This document shows, piece by piece, positions 18,400 through 31,500 of a stretch of 64,000 nt of DNA. Under the pieces are notes generated by a model that did not search any database, was not told where the DNA came from, and saw only the letters and a program-made list of their open reading frames with translations. A program made the position numbers and the translations under genes. The DNA is from Acanthosepion esculentum (lineage: Eukaryota > Mollusca > Cephalopoda > Sepiida > Sepiidae), in contig OZ038507.1 in assembly GCA_964036315.1 (NCBI GenBank), forward strand, positions 58,404,502-58,468,501. The letters are read 5' to 3'. Positions within the stretch are counted from its first letter, which is position 1, and the number at the start of each line of letters is the position of its first letter.

Positions 18400-21300
18400 C
18401 ATTACTACTGTTGCTTTGCCTGGTTTTGTCTTGCATATATATTGTTTGCTTAGTATTATTTTGCCTTGTTCTTTTCTTCCTTTTCTTATTGTTTATTGGA
18501 AACTTTGAGCATTTTTTGCATTACTAGTGTTGCTTTGCCTGGTTTTGTCTTGCATATATATTGTTTGCTTAGTATTATTTTGCCTTGTTCTTTTCTTCCT
18601 TTTCTTATTGTTTATTGGCGACTTTAAGCATTTTTTGCATTACTACTGTTGCTTTGCCTGGTTTTGTCTTGCATATATATTGTTTGCTTAGTATTATTTT
18701 GCCTTGTTCTTTTCTTCCTTTTCTTATTGTTTATTGGAAACGTTGAGCATTTTTTGCATTACTACTGTTGCTTTGCCTGGTTTTGTCTTGCATATATATT
18801 GTTTGCTTAGTATTATTTTGCCTTGTTCTTTTCTTCCTTTTCTTATTGTTTATTGGAAACTGAGCATTTTTTGCATTACTACTGTTGCTTTGCCTGGTTT
18901 TGTCTTGCATATATATTGTTTGCTTAGTATTATTTTGCCTTGTTCTTTTCTTCCTTTTCTTATTGTTTATTGGAAACTTTGAGCATTTTTTGCATTACTA
19001 CTGTTGCTTTGCCTGGTTTTGTCTTGCATATATATTGTTTGCTTAGTATTATTTTGCCTTGTTCTTTTCTTCCTTTTCTTATTGTTTATTGGAACCTTTG
19101 AGCATTTTTTGCATTACTACTGTTGCTTTGTCTGGTTTTGTCTTGCATATATATTGTTTGCTTAGTATTATTTTGCCTTGTTCTTTTCTTACTTTTCTTA
19201 TTGTTTATTGGAACCTTTGAGCATTTTTTGCATTACTACTGTTGCTTTGCCTGGTTTTGTCTTGCATATATATTGTTTGCTTAGTATTATTTTGCCTTGT
19301 TCTTTTCTTCCTTTTCTTATTGTTTATTGGAAACGTTGAGCATTTTTTGCATTACTACTGTTGCTTTGCCTGGTTTTGTCTTGCATATATATTGTTTGCT
19401 TAGTATTATTTTGCCTTGTTCTTTTCTTCCTTTTCTTATTGTATATTGGAACCTTTGAGCATTTTTTGCATTACTACTGTTGCTTTGCCTGGTTTTGTCT
19501 TGCATATATATTGTTTGCTTAGTATTATTTTGCCTTGTTCTTTTCTTCCTTTTCTTATTGTTTATTGGAAACTTTGAGCATTTTTAGCATTACTACTGTT
19601 GCTTTGCCTGGTTTTGTCTTGCATATATATTGTTTGCTTAGTATTATTTTGCCTTGTTCTTTTCTTCCTTTTCTTATTGTTTATTGGAAACGTTGAGCAT
19701 TTTTTGCATTACTACTGTTGCTTTGCCTGGTTTTGTCTTGCATATATATTGTTTGCTTAGTATTATTTTGCCTTGTTCTTTTCTTCCTTTTCTTATTGTT
19801 TATTGGAAACTTTGAGCATTTTTTGCATTACTAGTGTTGCTTTGCCTGGTTTTGTCTTGCATATATATTGTTTGCTTAGTATTATTTTGCCTTGTTCTTT
19901 TCTTCCTTTTCTTATTGTTTATTGGCGACTTTAAGCATTTTTTGCATTACTACTGTTGCTTTGCCTGGTTTTGTCTTGCATATATATTGTTTGCTTAGTA
20001 TTATTTTGCCTTGTTCTTTTCTTCCTTTTCTTATTGTTTATTGGAAACGTTGAGCATTTTTTGCATTACTACTGTTGCTTTGCCTGGTTTTGTCTTGCAT
20101 ATATATTGTTTGCTTAGTATTATTTTGCCTTGTTCTTTTCTTCCTTTTCTTATTGTTTATTGGAAACTGAGCATTTTTTGCATTACTACTGTTGCTTTGC
20201 CTGGTTTTGTCTTGCATATATATTGTTTGCTTAGTATTATTTTGCCTTGTTCTTTTCTTCCTTTTCTTATTGTTTATTGGAAACTTTGAGCATTTTTTGC
20301 ATTACTACTGTTGCTTTGCCTGGTTTTGTCTTGCATATATATTGTTTGCTTAGTATTATTTTGCCTTGTTCTTTTCTTCCTTTTCTTATTGTTTATTGGA
20401 ACCTTTGAGCATTTTTTGCATTACTACTGTTGCTTTGTCTGGTTTTGTCTTGCATATATATTGTTTGCTTAGTATTATTTTGCCTTGTTCTTTTCTTACT
20501 TTTCTTATTGTTTATTGGAACCTTTGAGCATTTTTTGCATTACTACTGTTGCTTTGCCTGGTTTTGTCTTGCATATATATTGTTTGCTTAGTATTATTTT
20601 GCCTTGTTCTTTTCTTCCTTTTCTTATTGTTTATTGGAAACGTTGAGCATTTTTTGCATTACTACTGTTGCTTTGCCTGGTTTTGTCTTGCATATATATT
20701 GTTTGCTTAGTATTATTTTGCCTTGTTCTTTTCTTCCTTTTCTTATTGTATATTGGAACCTTTGAGCATTTTTTGCATTACTACTGTTGCTTTGCCTGGT
20801 TTTGTCTTGCATATATATTGTTTGCTTAGTATTATTTTGCCTTGTTCTTTTCTTCCTTTTCTTATTGTTTATTGGAAACTTTGAGCATTTTTAGCATTAC
20901 TACTGTTGCTTTGCCTGGTTTTGTCTTGCATATATATTGTTTGCTTAGTATTATTTTGCCTTGTTCTTTTCTTCCTTTTCTTATTGTTTATTGGAAACGT
21001 TGAGCATTTTTTGCATTACTACTGTTGCTTTGCCTGGTTTTGTCTTGCATATATATTGTTTGCTTAGTATTATTTTGCCTTGTTCTTTTCTTCCTTTTCT
21101 TATTGTTTATTGGAAACGTTGAGCATTTTTTGCATTACTACTGTTGCTTTGCCTGGTTTTGTCTTGCATATATATTGTTTGCTTAGTATTATTTTGCCTT
21201 GTTCATTTCTTCCTTTTCTTATTGTTTATTGGAAACTGAGCATTTTTTGCATTACTACTGTTGCTTTGCCTGGTTTTGTCTTGCATATATATTGTTTGCT

Positions 21301-22000
21301 TAGTATTATTTTGCCTTGTTCTTTTCTTCCTTTTCTTATTGTTTATTGGAAACTTTGAGCATTTTTTGCATTACTACTGTTGCTTTGCCTGGTTTTGTCT
21401 TGCATATATATTGTTTGCTTAGTATTATTTTGCCTTGTTCTTTTCTTCCTTTTCTTATTGTTTATTGGAACCTTTGAGCATTTTTTGCATTACTACTGTT
21501 GCTTTGCCTGGTTTTGTCTTGCATATATATTGTTTGCTTAGTATTATTTTGCCTTGTTCTTTTCTTACTTTTCTTATTGTTTATTGGAACCTTTGAGCAT
21601 TTTTTGCATTACTACTGTTGCTTTGCCTGGTTTTGTCTTGCATATATATTGTTTGCTTAGTATTATTTTGCCTTGTTCTTTTCTTCCTTTTCTTATTGTT
21701 TATTGGAAACGTTGAGCATTTTTTGCATTACTACTGTTGCTTTGCCTGATTTTGTCTTGCATATATATTGTTTGCTTAGTATTATTTTGCCTTGTTCTTT
21801 TCTTCCTTTTCTTATTGTATATTGGAAACTTTGAGCATTTTTTGCATTACTACTGTTGCTTTGCCTGGTTTTGTCTTGCATATATATTGTTTGCTTAGTA
21901 TTATTTTGCCTTGTTCTTTTCTTCCTTTTCTTATTGTTTATTGGAAACTTTGAGCATTTTTTGCATTACTACTGTTGCTTTGCCTGGTTTTGTCTTGCAT
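18400..22000 (+). repeat. 11-monomer higher-order repeat (1307 bp), with a 9-monomer third copy
   Basis: Shared variants lie 1307 bp apart: ACTAGTGTTGC (18525/19832), GGCGACTTTAAGC (18617/19924), CTTTGTCTGG (19128/20435), TTCTTACTTTTC (19188/20495) and TTGTATATTGG (19441/20748). The last two recur again 1069 bp on (21564, 21817), i.e. nine monomers, so the third copy lost two units. Boundaries are approximate. Confidence 0.88.
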
Positions 22001-23859
22001 ATATATTGTTTGCTTAGTATTATTCTGCCTTGTTCTTTTCTTCCTTTTCTTATAGTTTATTGGATCCTTTGTGCATTTTTTGCATTACTACTGTTGCTTT
22101 GCCTGGTTTTGTCTTGCATATATATTGTTTGCTTAGTATTATTTTGCCTTGTTCTTTTCTTCCTTTTCTTATTGTTTATTGGATCCTTTGAGCATTTTTT
22201 GCATTACTACTGTTGCTTTGCTTGGTTTTGTCTTGCATATATATTGTTTGCTTAGTATTATTTTGCCTTGTTCTTTTCATCCTTTTCTTATTGTTTATTG
22301 GAAACGTTGAGCATTTTTTGCATTACTACTGTTGCTTTGCCTGGTTTTGTCTTGCATATGTATTGTTTGCTTAGTATTATTTTCCCTTGTTCTTTTCTTC
22401 CTTTTCTTATTGTTTATTGGAACCTTTGAGCATTTTTTGCATTACTACTGTTGCTTTGCCTGGTTTTGTCTTGCATATATATTGTTTGCTTAGTATTATT
22501 TTGCCTTGTTCTTTTCTTCCTTTTCTTATTGTTTATTCGAAACTTTGAGCATTTTTTGCATTACTACTGTTGCTTTGCCTGGTTTTGTCTTGCATATATA
22601 TTGTTTGCTTAGTATTATTCTGCCTTGTTCTTTTCTTCCTTTTCTTATTGTTTATTGGATCCTTTGAGCATTTTTTGCATTACTACTGTTGCTTTGCCTG
22701 GTTTTGTCTTGCATATATATTGTTTGCTTAGTATTATTTTCCCTTGTTCTTTTCTTCCTTTTCTTATTGTTTATTGGAAACGTTAAGCATTTTTTGCATT
22801 ACTATTGTTGCTTTGCCTGGTTTTGTCTTGCATATATATTGTTTGCTCAGTATTATTTTGCCTTGTTCTTTTCTTCCTTTTCTTATTGTTTATTGGAACC
22901 TTTGAGCATTTTTTGCATTACTACTGTTGCTTTGCCTGGTTTTGTCTTGCATATATATTGTTTGCTTAGTATTATTTTGCCTTGTTCTTTTCTTCCTTTT
23001 CTTATTGTTTATTGGATACTTTGAGCATTTTTTGCATTACTACTGTTGCTTTGCCTGGTTTTGTCTTGCATATATATTGTTTGCTTAGTATTATTTTCCC
23101 TTGTTCTTTTCTTCCTTTTCTTATTGTTTATTGGATACTTTGAGCATTTTTTGCATTACTACTGTTGCTTTGCCTGGTTTTGTCTTGCATATATATTGTT
23201 TGCTTAGTATTATTTTCCCTTGTTCTTTTCTTCCTTTTCTTATTGTTTATTGGAAACGTTGAGCATTTTTTGCATTACTACTGTTGCTTTGCCTGGTTTT
23301 GTCTTGCATATATATTGTTTGCTTAGTATTATTTTGCCTTGTTCTTTTCTTCCTTTTCTTATTGTTTATTGGAACCTTTGAGCATTTTTTGCATTACTAC
23401 TGTTGCTTTGCCTGGTTTTGTCTTGCATATATATTGTTTGCTTAGTATTATTTTGCCTTGTTCTTTTCTTCCTTTTCTTATTGTTTATTGGATACTTTGA
23501 GCATTTTTTGCATTACTACTGTTGCTTTGCCTGGTTTTGTCTTGCATATATATTGTTTGCTTAGTATTATTTTCCCTTGTTCTTTTCTTCCTTTTCTTAT
23601 TGTTTATTGGAAACGTTGAGCATTTTTTGCATTACTACTGTTGCTTTGCCTGGTTTTGTCTTGCATATATATTGTTTGCTTAGTATTATTTTGCCTTGTT
23701 CTTTTCTTCCTTTTCTTATTGTTTATTGGAAACGTTGAGCATTTTTTGCATTACTACTGTTGCTTCGCCTGGTTTTGTCTTGCATATATATTGTTTGCTT
23801 AGTATTATTTTGCCTTGTTCTTTTCTTCCTTTTCTTATTGTTTATTGGAAACTTTGAGC

Positions 23860-24840
23860 ATTTTTTGCATTACTACTGTTGCTTTGCCTGGTTTTGTCTT
23901 GCATATATATTGTTTGCTTAGTATTATTTTCCCTTGTTCTTTTCTTCCTTTTCTTATTGTTTATTGGAACCTTTGAGCATTTTTTGCATTACTACTGTTG
24001 CTTTGCCTGGTTTTGTCTTGCATATATATTGTTTGCTTAGTATTATTTTGCCTTGTTCTTTTCTTCCTTTTCTTATTGTTTATTGGAACCTTTGAGCATT
24101 TTTTGCATTACCACTGTTGCTTTGCCTGGTTTTGTCTTGCATATATATTGTTTGCTTAGTATTATTTTGCCTTGTTCTTTTCTTCCTTTTCTTATTGTTT
24201 ATTGGAACCTTTGAGCATTTTTTGCATTACTACTGTTGCTTTGCCTGGTTTTGTCTTGCATATATATTGTTTGCTTAGTATTATTTTGCCTTGTGCTTTT
24301 CTTCCTTTTCTTATTGTTTATTGGAAACTTTGAGCATTTTTTGCATTACTACTGTTGCTTTGCCTGGTTTTGTCTTGCATATATATTGTTTGCTTAGTAT
24401 TATTTTCCCTTGTTCTTTTCTTCCTTTTCTTATTGTTTATTGGAACCTTTGAGCATTTTTTGCATTACTACTGTTGCTTTGCCTGGTTTTGTCTTGCATA
24501 TATATTGTTTGCTTAGTATTATTTTGCCTTGTTCTTTTCTTCCTTTTCTTATTGTTTATTGGAACCTTTGAGCATTTTTTGCATTACCACTGTTGCTTTG
24601 CCTGGTTTTGTCTTGCATATATATTGTTTGCTTAGTATTATTTTGCCTTGTTCTTTTCTTCCTTTTCTTATTGTTTATTGGAACCTTTGAGCATTTTTTG
24701 CATTACTACTGTTGCTTTGCCTGGTTTTGTCTTGCATATATATTGTTTGCTTAGTATTATTTTGCCTTGTGCTTTTCTTCCTTTTCTTATTGTTTATTGG
24801 AAACTTTGAGCATTTTTTGCATTACTACTGTTGCTTTGCC
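23860..24840 (+). repeat. 4-monomer duplication (476-bp offset)
   Basis: GCATTACCACTG (about 24108/24584) and CCTTGTGCTTTTC (about 24293/24769) recur exactly four monomers apart, with the same order of GGAAC and GGAAACT variants between them. Confidence 0.85.
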
Positions 24841-27800
24841 TGGTTTTGTCTTGCATATATATTGTTTGCTTAGTATTATTTTGCCTTGTTCTTTTCTTCC
24901 TTTTCTTATTGTTTATTGGAAACGTTGAGCATTTTTTGCATTACTACTGTTGCTTTGCCTGGTTTTGTCTTGCATATATATTGTTTGCTTAGTATTATTT
25001 TGCCTTGTTCTTTTCTTCCTTTTCTTATTGTTTATTGGAACCTTTGAGCATTTTTTGCATTACTACTGTTGCTTTGCCTGGTTTTGTCTTGCATATATAT
25101 TGTTTGCTTAGTATTATTTTGCCTTGTTCTTTTCTTCCTTTTCTTATTGTTTATTGGAAACTTTGAGCATTTTTTGCATTACTACTGTTGCTTTGCCTGG
25201 TTTTGTCTTGCATATATATTGTTTGCTTAGTATTATTTTACCTTGTTTTTTTCTTCCTTTTCTAATTGTTTATTGGAAACGTTGAGCATTTTTTGCATTA
25301 CTACTGTTGCTTTGCCTGGTTTTGTCTTGCATATATATTGTTTGCTTAGTATTATTTTGCCTTGTTCTTTTCTTCCTTTTCTTATTGTTTATTGGAAACG
25401 TTGAGCATTTTTTGCATTACTAATGTTGCTTTGCCTGGTTTTGTCTTGCATATATATTGTTTGCTTAGTATTATTTTGCCTTGTTCTTTTCTTCCTTTTC
25501 TTATTGTTTATTGGAAACGTTGAGCATTTTTTGCATTACTACTGTTGCTTTGCCTGGTTTTGTCTTGCATATATATTGTTTGCTTAGTATTATTTTGCTT
25601 TGTTCTTTTCTTCCTTTTCTTATTGTTTATTGGAAACGTTGAGCATTTTTTGCATTACTACTGTTGCTTTGCCTGGTTTTGTCTTGCATATATATTGTTT
25701 GCTTAGTATTATTTTGCCTTGTTCTTTTCTTCCTTTTCTTATTGTTTATTGGAAACTTTGAGCATTTTTTGCATTACTACTGTTGCTTTGCCTGGTTTTG
25801 TCTTGCATATATATTGTTTGCTTAGTATTATTTTGCCTTGTTCTTTTCTTCCTTTTCTTATTGTTTATTGGAAACTTTGAGCATTTTTTGCATTACTACT
25901 GTTGCTTTGCCTGGTTTTGTCTTGCATATATATTGTTTGCTTAGTATTATTTTGCCTTGTTCTTTTCTTCCTTTTCTTATTGTTTATTGGAAACTTTGAG
26001 CATTTTTTGCATTACTACTGTTGCTTTGCCTGGTTTTGTCTTGCATATATATTGTTTGCTTAGTATTATTTTGCCTTGTTCTTTTCTTCCTTTTCTTATT
26101 GTTTATTGGAAACTTTGAGCATTTTTTGCATTACTACTGTTGCTTTGCCTGGTTTTGTCTTGCATATATATTGTTTGCTTAGTATTATTTTGCCTTGTTC
26201 TTTTCTTCCTTTTCTTATTGTTTATTGGAAACTTTGAGCATTTTTTGCATTACTACTGTTGCTTTGCCTGGTTTTGTCTTGCATATATATTGTTTGCTTA
26301 GTATTATTTTGCCTTGTTCTTTTCTTCCTTTTCTTATTGTTTATTGGAAACGTTGAGCATTTTTTGCATTACTACTGTTGCTTTGCCTGGTTTTGTCTTG
26401 CATATATATTGTTTGCTTAGTATTATTTTGCCTTGTTCTTTTCTTACTTTTCTTATTGTTTATTGGAACCTTTGAGCATTTTTTGCATTACTACTGTTGC
26501 TTTGCCTGGTTTTGTCTTGCATATATATTGTTTGCTTAGTATTATTTTGCCTTGTTCTTTTCTTCCTTTTCTTATTGTTTATTGGAACCTTTGAGCATTT
26601 TTTGCATTACTACTGTTGCTTTGCCTGGTTTTGTCTTGCATATATATTGTTTGCTTAGTATTATTTTGCCTTGTTCTTTTCTTCCTTTTCTTATTGTTTA
26701 TTGGAACCTTTGAGCATTTTTTGCATTACTACTGTTGCTTTGCCTGGTTTTGTCTTGCATATATATTGTTTGCTTAGTATTATTTTGCCTTGTTCTTTTC
26801 TTCCTTTTCTTATTGTTTATTGGAAACTTTGAGCATTTTTTGCATTACTACTGTTGCTTTGCCTGGTTTTGTCTTGCATATATATTGTTTGCTTAGTATT
26901 ATTTTGCCTTGTTCTTTTCTTCCTTTTCTTATTGTTTATTGGAAACGTTGAGCATTTTTTGCATTACTACTGTTGCTTTGCCTGGTTTTGTCTTGCATAT
27001 ATATTGTTTGCTTAGTATTATTTTGCCTTGTTCTTTTCTTCCTTTTCTTATTGTTTATTGGAACCTTTGAGCATTTTTTGCATTACTACTGTTGCTTTGC
27101 CTGGTTTTGTCTTGCATATATATTGTTTGCTTAGTATTATTTTGACTTGTTCTTTTCTTCCTTTTCTTATTGTTTATTGGAAATTTTGAGCATTTTTTGC
27201 ATTACTACTGTTGCTTTGCCTGGTTTTGTCTTGCATATATATTGTTTGCTTAGTATTATTTTGCCTTGTTCTTTTCTTCCTTTTCTTATTGTTTATTGGA
27301 AACGTTGAGCATTTTTTGCATTACTACTGTTGCTTTGCCTGGTTTTGTCTTGCATATATATTGTTTGCTTAGTATTATTTTGCCTTGTTCTTTTCTTCCT
27401 TTTCTTATTGTTTATTGGAAACGTTGAGCATTTTTTGCATTACTACTGTTGCTTTGCCTGGTTTTGTCTTGCATATATATTGTTTGCTTAGTATTATTTT
27501 GCCTTGTTCTTTTCTTCCTTTTCTTATTGTTTATTGGAAACTTTGGGCATTTTTTGCATTACTACTGTTGCTTTGCCTGGTTTTGTCTTGCATATATATT
27601 GTTTGCTTAGTATTATTTTGCCTTGTTCTTTTCTTCCTTTTCTTATTGTTTATTGGAAACGTTGAGCATTTTTTGCATTACTACTGTTGCTTTGCCTGGT
27701 TTTGTCTTGCATATATATTGTTTGCTTAGTATTATTTTGCCTTGTTCTTTTCTTACTTTTCCTATTGTTTATTGGAACCTTTGAGCATTTTTTGCATTAC

Positions 27801-28599
27801 TACTGTTGCTTTGCCTGGTTTTGTCTTGCATATATATTGTTTGCTTAGTATTATTTTGCCTTGTTCTTTTCTTCCTTTTCTTATTGTTTATTGGAAATTT
27901 TGAGCATTTTTTGCATTACTACTGTTGCTTTGCCTGGTTTTGTCTTGCATATATATTGTTTGCTTAGTATTATTTTGCCTTGTTCTTTTCTTCCTTTTCT
28001 TATTGTTTATTGGAAACGTTGAGCATTTTTTGCATTACTACTGTTGCTTTGCCTGGTTTTGTCTTGCATATATATTGTTTGCTTAGTATTATTTTGCCTT
28101 GTTCTTTTCTTCCTTTTCTTATTGTTTATTGGAAACGTTGAGCATTTTTTGCATTACTACTGTTGCTTTGCCTGGTTTTGTCTTGCATATATATTGTTTG
28201 CTTAGTATTATTTTGCCTAGTTCTTTTCTTCCTTTTCTTATTGTTTATTGGAAACTTTGAGCATTTTTTGCATTACTACTGTTGCTTTGCCTGGTTTTGT
28301 CTTGCATATATATTGTTTGCTTAGTATTATTTTGCCTTGTTCTTTTCTTCCTTTTCTTATTGTTTATTGGAAACGTTGAGCATTTTTTGCATTACTACTG
28401 TTGCTTTGCCTGGTTTTGTCTTGCATATATATTGTTTGCTTAGTATTATTTTGCCTTGTTCTTTTCTTCCTTTTCTTATTGTTTATTGGAAACTTTGAGC
28501 ATTTTTTGCATTACTACTGTTGCTTTGCCTGGTTTTGTCTTGCATATATATTGTTTGCTTAGTATTATTTTGCCTTGTTCTTTTCTTCCTTTTCTTATT

Positions 28600-31500
28600 G
28601 TTTATTGGAACCTTTGAGCATTTTTTGCATTACCACTGTTGCTTTGCCTGGTTTTGTCTTGCATATATATTGTTTGCTTAGTATTATTTTGCCTTGTTCT
28701 TTTCTTCCTTTTCTTATTGTTTATTGGAACCTTTGAGCATTTTTTGCATTACTACTGTTGCTTTGCCTGGTTTTGTCTTGCATATATATTGTTTGCTTAG
28801 TATTATTTTGCCTTGTTCTTTTCTTCCTTTTCTTATTGTTTATTGGAAACTTTGAGCATTTTTTGCATTACTACTGTTGCTTTGCCTGGTTTTGTCTTGC
28901 ATATATATTGTTTGCTTAGTATTATTTTGCCTTGTTCTTTTCTTCCTTTTCTTATTGTTTATTGGAAACGTTGAGCATTTTTTGCATTACTACTGTTGCT
29001 TTAACTGGTTTTGTCTTGCATATATATTGTTTGCTTAGTATTATTTTGCCTTGTTCTTTTCTTCCTTTTCTTATTGTTTATTGGAACCTTTGAGCATTTT
29101 TTGCATTACTACTGTTGCTTTGCCTGGTTTTGTCTTGCATATATATTGTTTGCTTAGTATTATTTTGCCTTGTTCTTTTCTTCCTTTTCTTATTGTTTAT
29201 TGGAAACTTTGAGCATTTTTTGCATTACTACTGTTGCTTAGCCTGGTTTTGTCTTGCATATATATTGTTTGCTTAGTATTATTTTGCCTTGTTTTTTTCT
29301 TCCTTTTGTTATTGTTTATTGGAAACGTTGAGCATTTTTTGCATTACTACTGTTGCTTTGCCTGGTTTTGTCTTGCATATATATTGTTTGCTTAGTATTA
29401 TTTTGCCTTGTTCTTTTCTTCCTTTTCTTATTGTTTATTGGAAACGTTGAGCATTTTTTGCATTACTACTGTTGCTTTGCCTGGTTTTGTCTTGCATATA
29501 TATTGTTTGCTTAGTATTATTTTGCCTTGTTCTTTTCTTCCTTTTCTTATTGTTTATTGGAAACGTTGAGCATTTTTTGCATTACTACTGTTGCTTTGCC
29601 TGGTTTTGTCTTGCATATATATTGTTTGCTTAGTATTATTTTGCCTTGTTCTTTTCTTCCTTTTCTTATTGTTTATTGGAAATTTTGAGCATTTTTTGCA
29701 TTACTACTGTTGCTTTGCCTGGTTTAGTCTTGCATATATATTGTTTGCTTAGTATTATTTTGCCTTGTTCTTTTCTTCCTTTTCTTATTGTTTATTGGAA
29801 ACGTTGAGCATTTTTTGCATTACTACTGTTGCTTTGCCTGGTTTTGTCTTGCATATATATTGTTTGCTTAGTATTATTTTGCCTTGTTCTTTTCTTCCTT
29901 TTCTTATTGTTTATTGGAAACGTTGAGCATTTTTTGCATTACTACTGTTGCTTTGCCTGGTTTTGTCTTGCATATATATTGTTTGCTTAGTATTATTTTG
30001 CCTTGTTCTTTTCTTCCTTTTCTTATTGTTTATTGGAAACTTTGAGCATTTTTTGCATTACTACTGTTGCTTTGCCTGGTTTTGTCTTGCATATATATTG
30101 TTTGCTTAGTATTATTTTGCCTTGTTCTTTTCTTCCTTTTCTTATTGTTTATTAGAAACTTTGAGCATTTTTTGCATTACTACTGTTGCTTTGCCTGGTT
30201 TTGTCTTGCATATATATTGTTTGCTTAGTATTATTTTGCCTTGTTCTTTTCTTCCTTTTCTTATTGTTTATTGGAAACGTTGAGCATTTTTTGCATTACT
30301 ACTGTTGCTTTGCCTGGTTTTGTCTTGCATATATATTGTTTGCTTAGTATTATTTTGCCTTGTTCTTTTCTTCCTTTTCTTATTGTTTATTGGAAACTTT
30401 GAGCATTTTTTGCATTACTACTGTTGCTTTGCCTGGTTTTGTCTTGCATATATATTGTTTGCTTAGTATTATTTTCCCTTGTTCTTTTCTTCCTTTTCTT
30501 ATTGTTTATTGGAACCTTTGAGCATTTTTTGCATTACTACTGTTGCTTTGCCTGGTTTTGTCTTGCATATATATTGTTTGCTTAGTATTATTTTGCCTTG
30601 TTCTTTTCTTCCTTTTCTTATTGTTTATTGGAACCTTTGAGCATTTTTTGCATTACCACTGTTGCTTTGCCTGGTTTTGTCTTGCATATATATTGTTTGC
30701 TTAGTATTATTTTGCCTTGTTCTTTTCTTCCTTTTCTTATTGTTTATTGGAACCTTTGAGCATTTTTTGCATTACTACTGTTGCTTTGCCTGGTTTTGTC
30801 TTGCATATATATTGTTTGCTTAGTATTATTTTGCCTTGTTCTTTTCTTCCTTTTCTTATTGTTTATTGGAAACTTTGAGCATTTTTTGCATTACTACTGT
30901 TGCTTTGCCTGGTTTTGTCTTGCATATATATTGTTTGCTTAGTATTATTTTGCCTTGTTCTTTTCTTCCTTTTCTTATTATTTATTGGAAACGTTGAGCA
31001 TTTTTTGCATTACTACTGTTGCTTTGCCTGGTTTTGTCTTGCATATATATTGTTTGCTTAGTATTATTTTGCCTTGTTCTTTTCTTCCTTTTCTTATTGT
31101 TTATTGGAACCTTTGAGCATTTTTTGCATTACTACTGTTGCTTTGCCTGGTTTTGTCTTGCATATATATTGTTTGCTTAGTATTATTTTGCCTTGTTCTT
31201 TTCTTCCTTTTCTTATTGTTTATTGGAAACTTTGAGCATTTTTTGCATTACTACTGTTGCTTTGCCTGGTTTTGTCTTGCATATATATTGTTTGCTTAGT
31301 ATTATTTTGCCTTGTTTTTTTCTCCCTTTTCTTATTGTTTATTGGAAACGTTGAGCATTTTTTGCATTACTACTGTTGCTTTGCCTGGTTTTGTCTTGCA
31401 TATATATTGTTTGCTTAGTATTATTTTGCCTTGTTCTTTTCTTCCTTTTCTTATTATTTATTGGAAACGTTGAGCATTTTTTGCATTACTACTGTTGCTT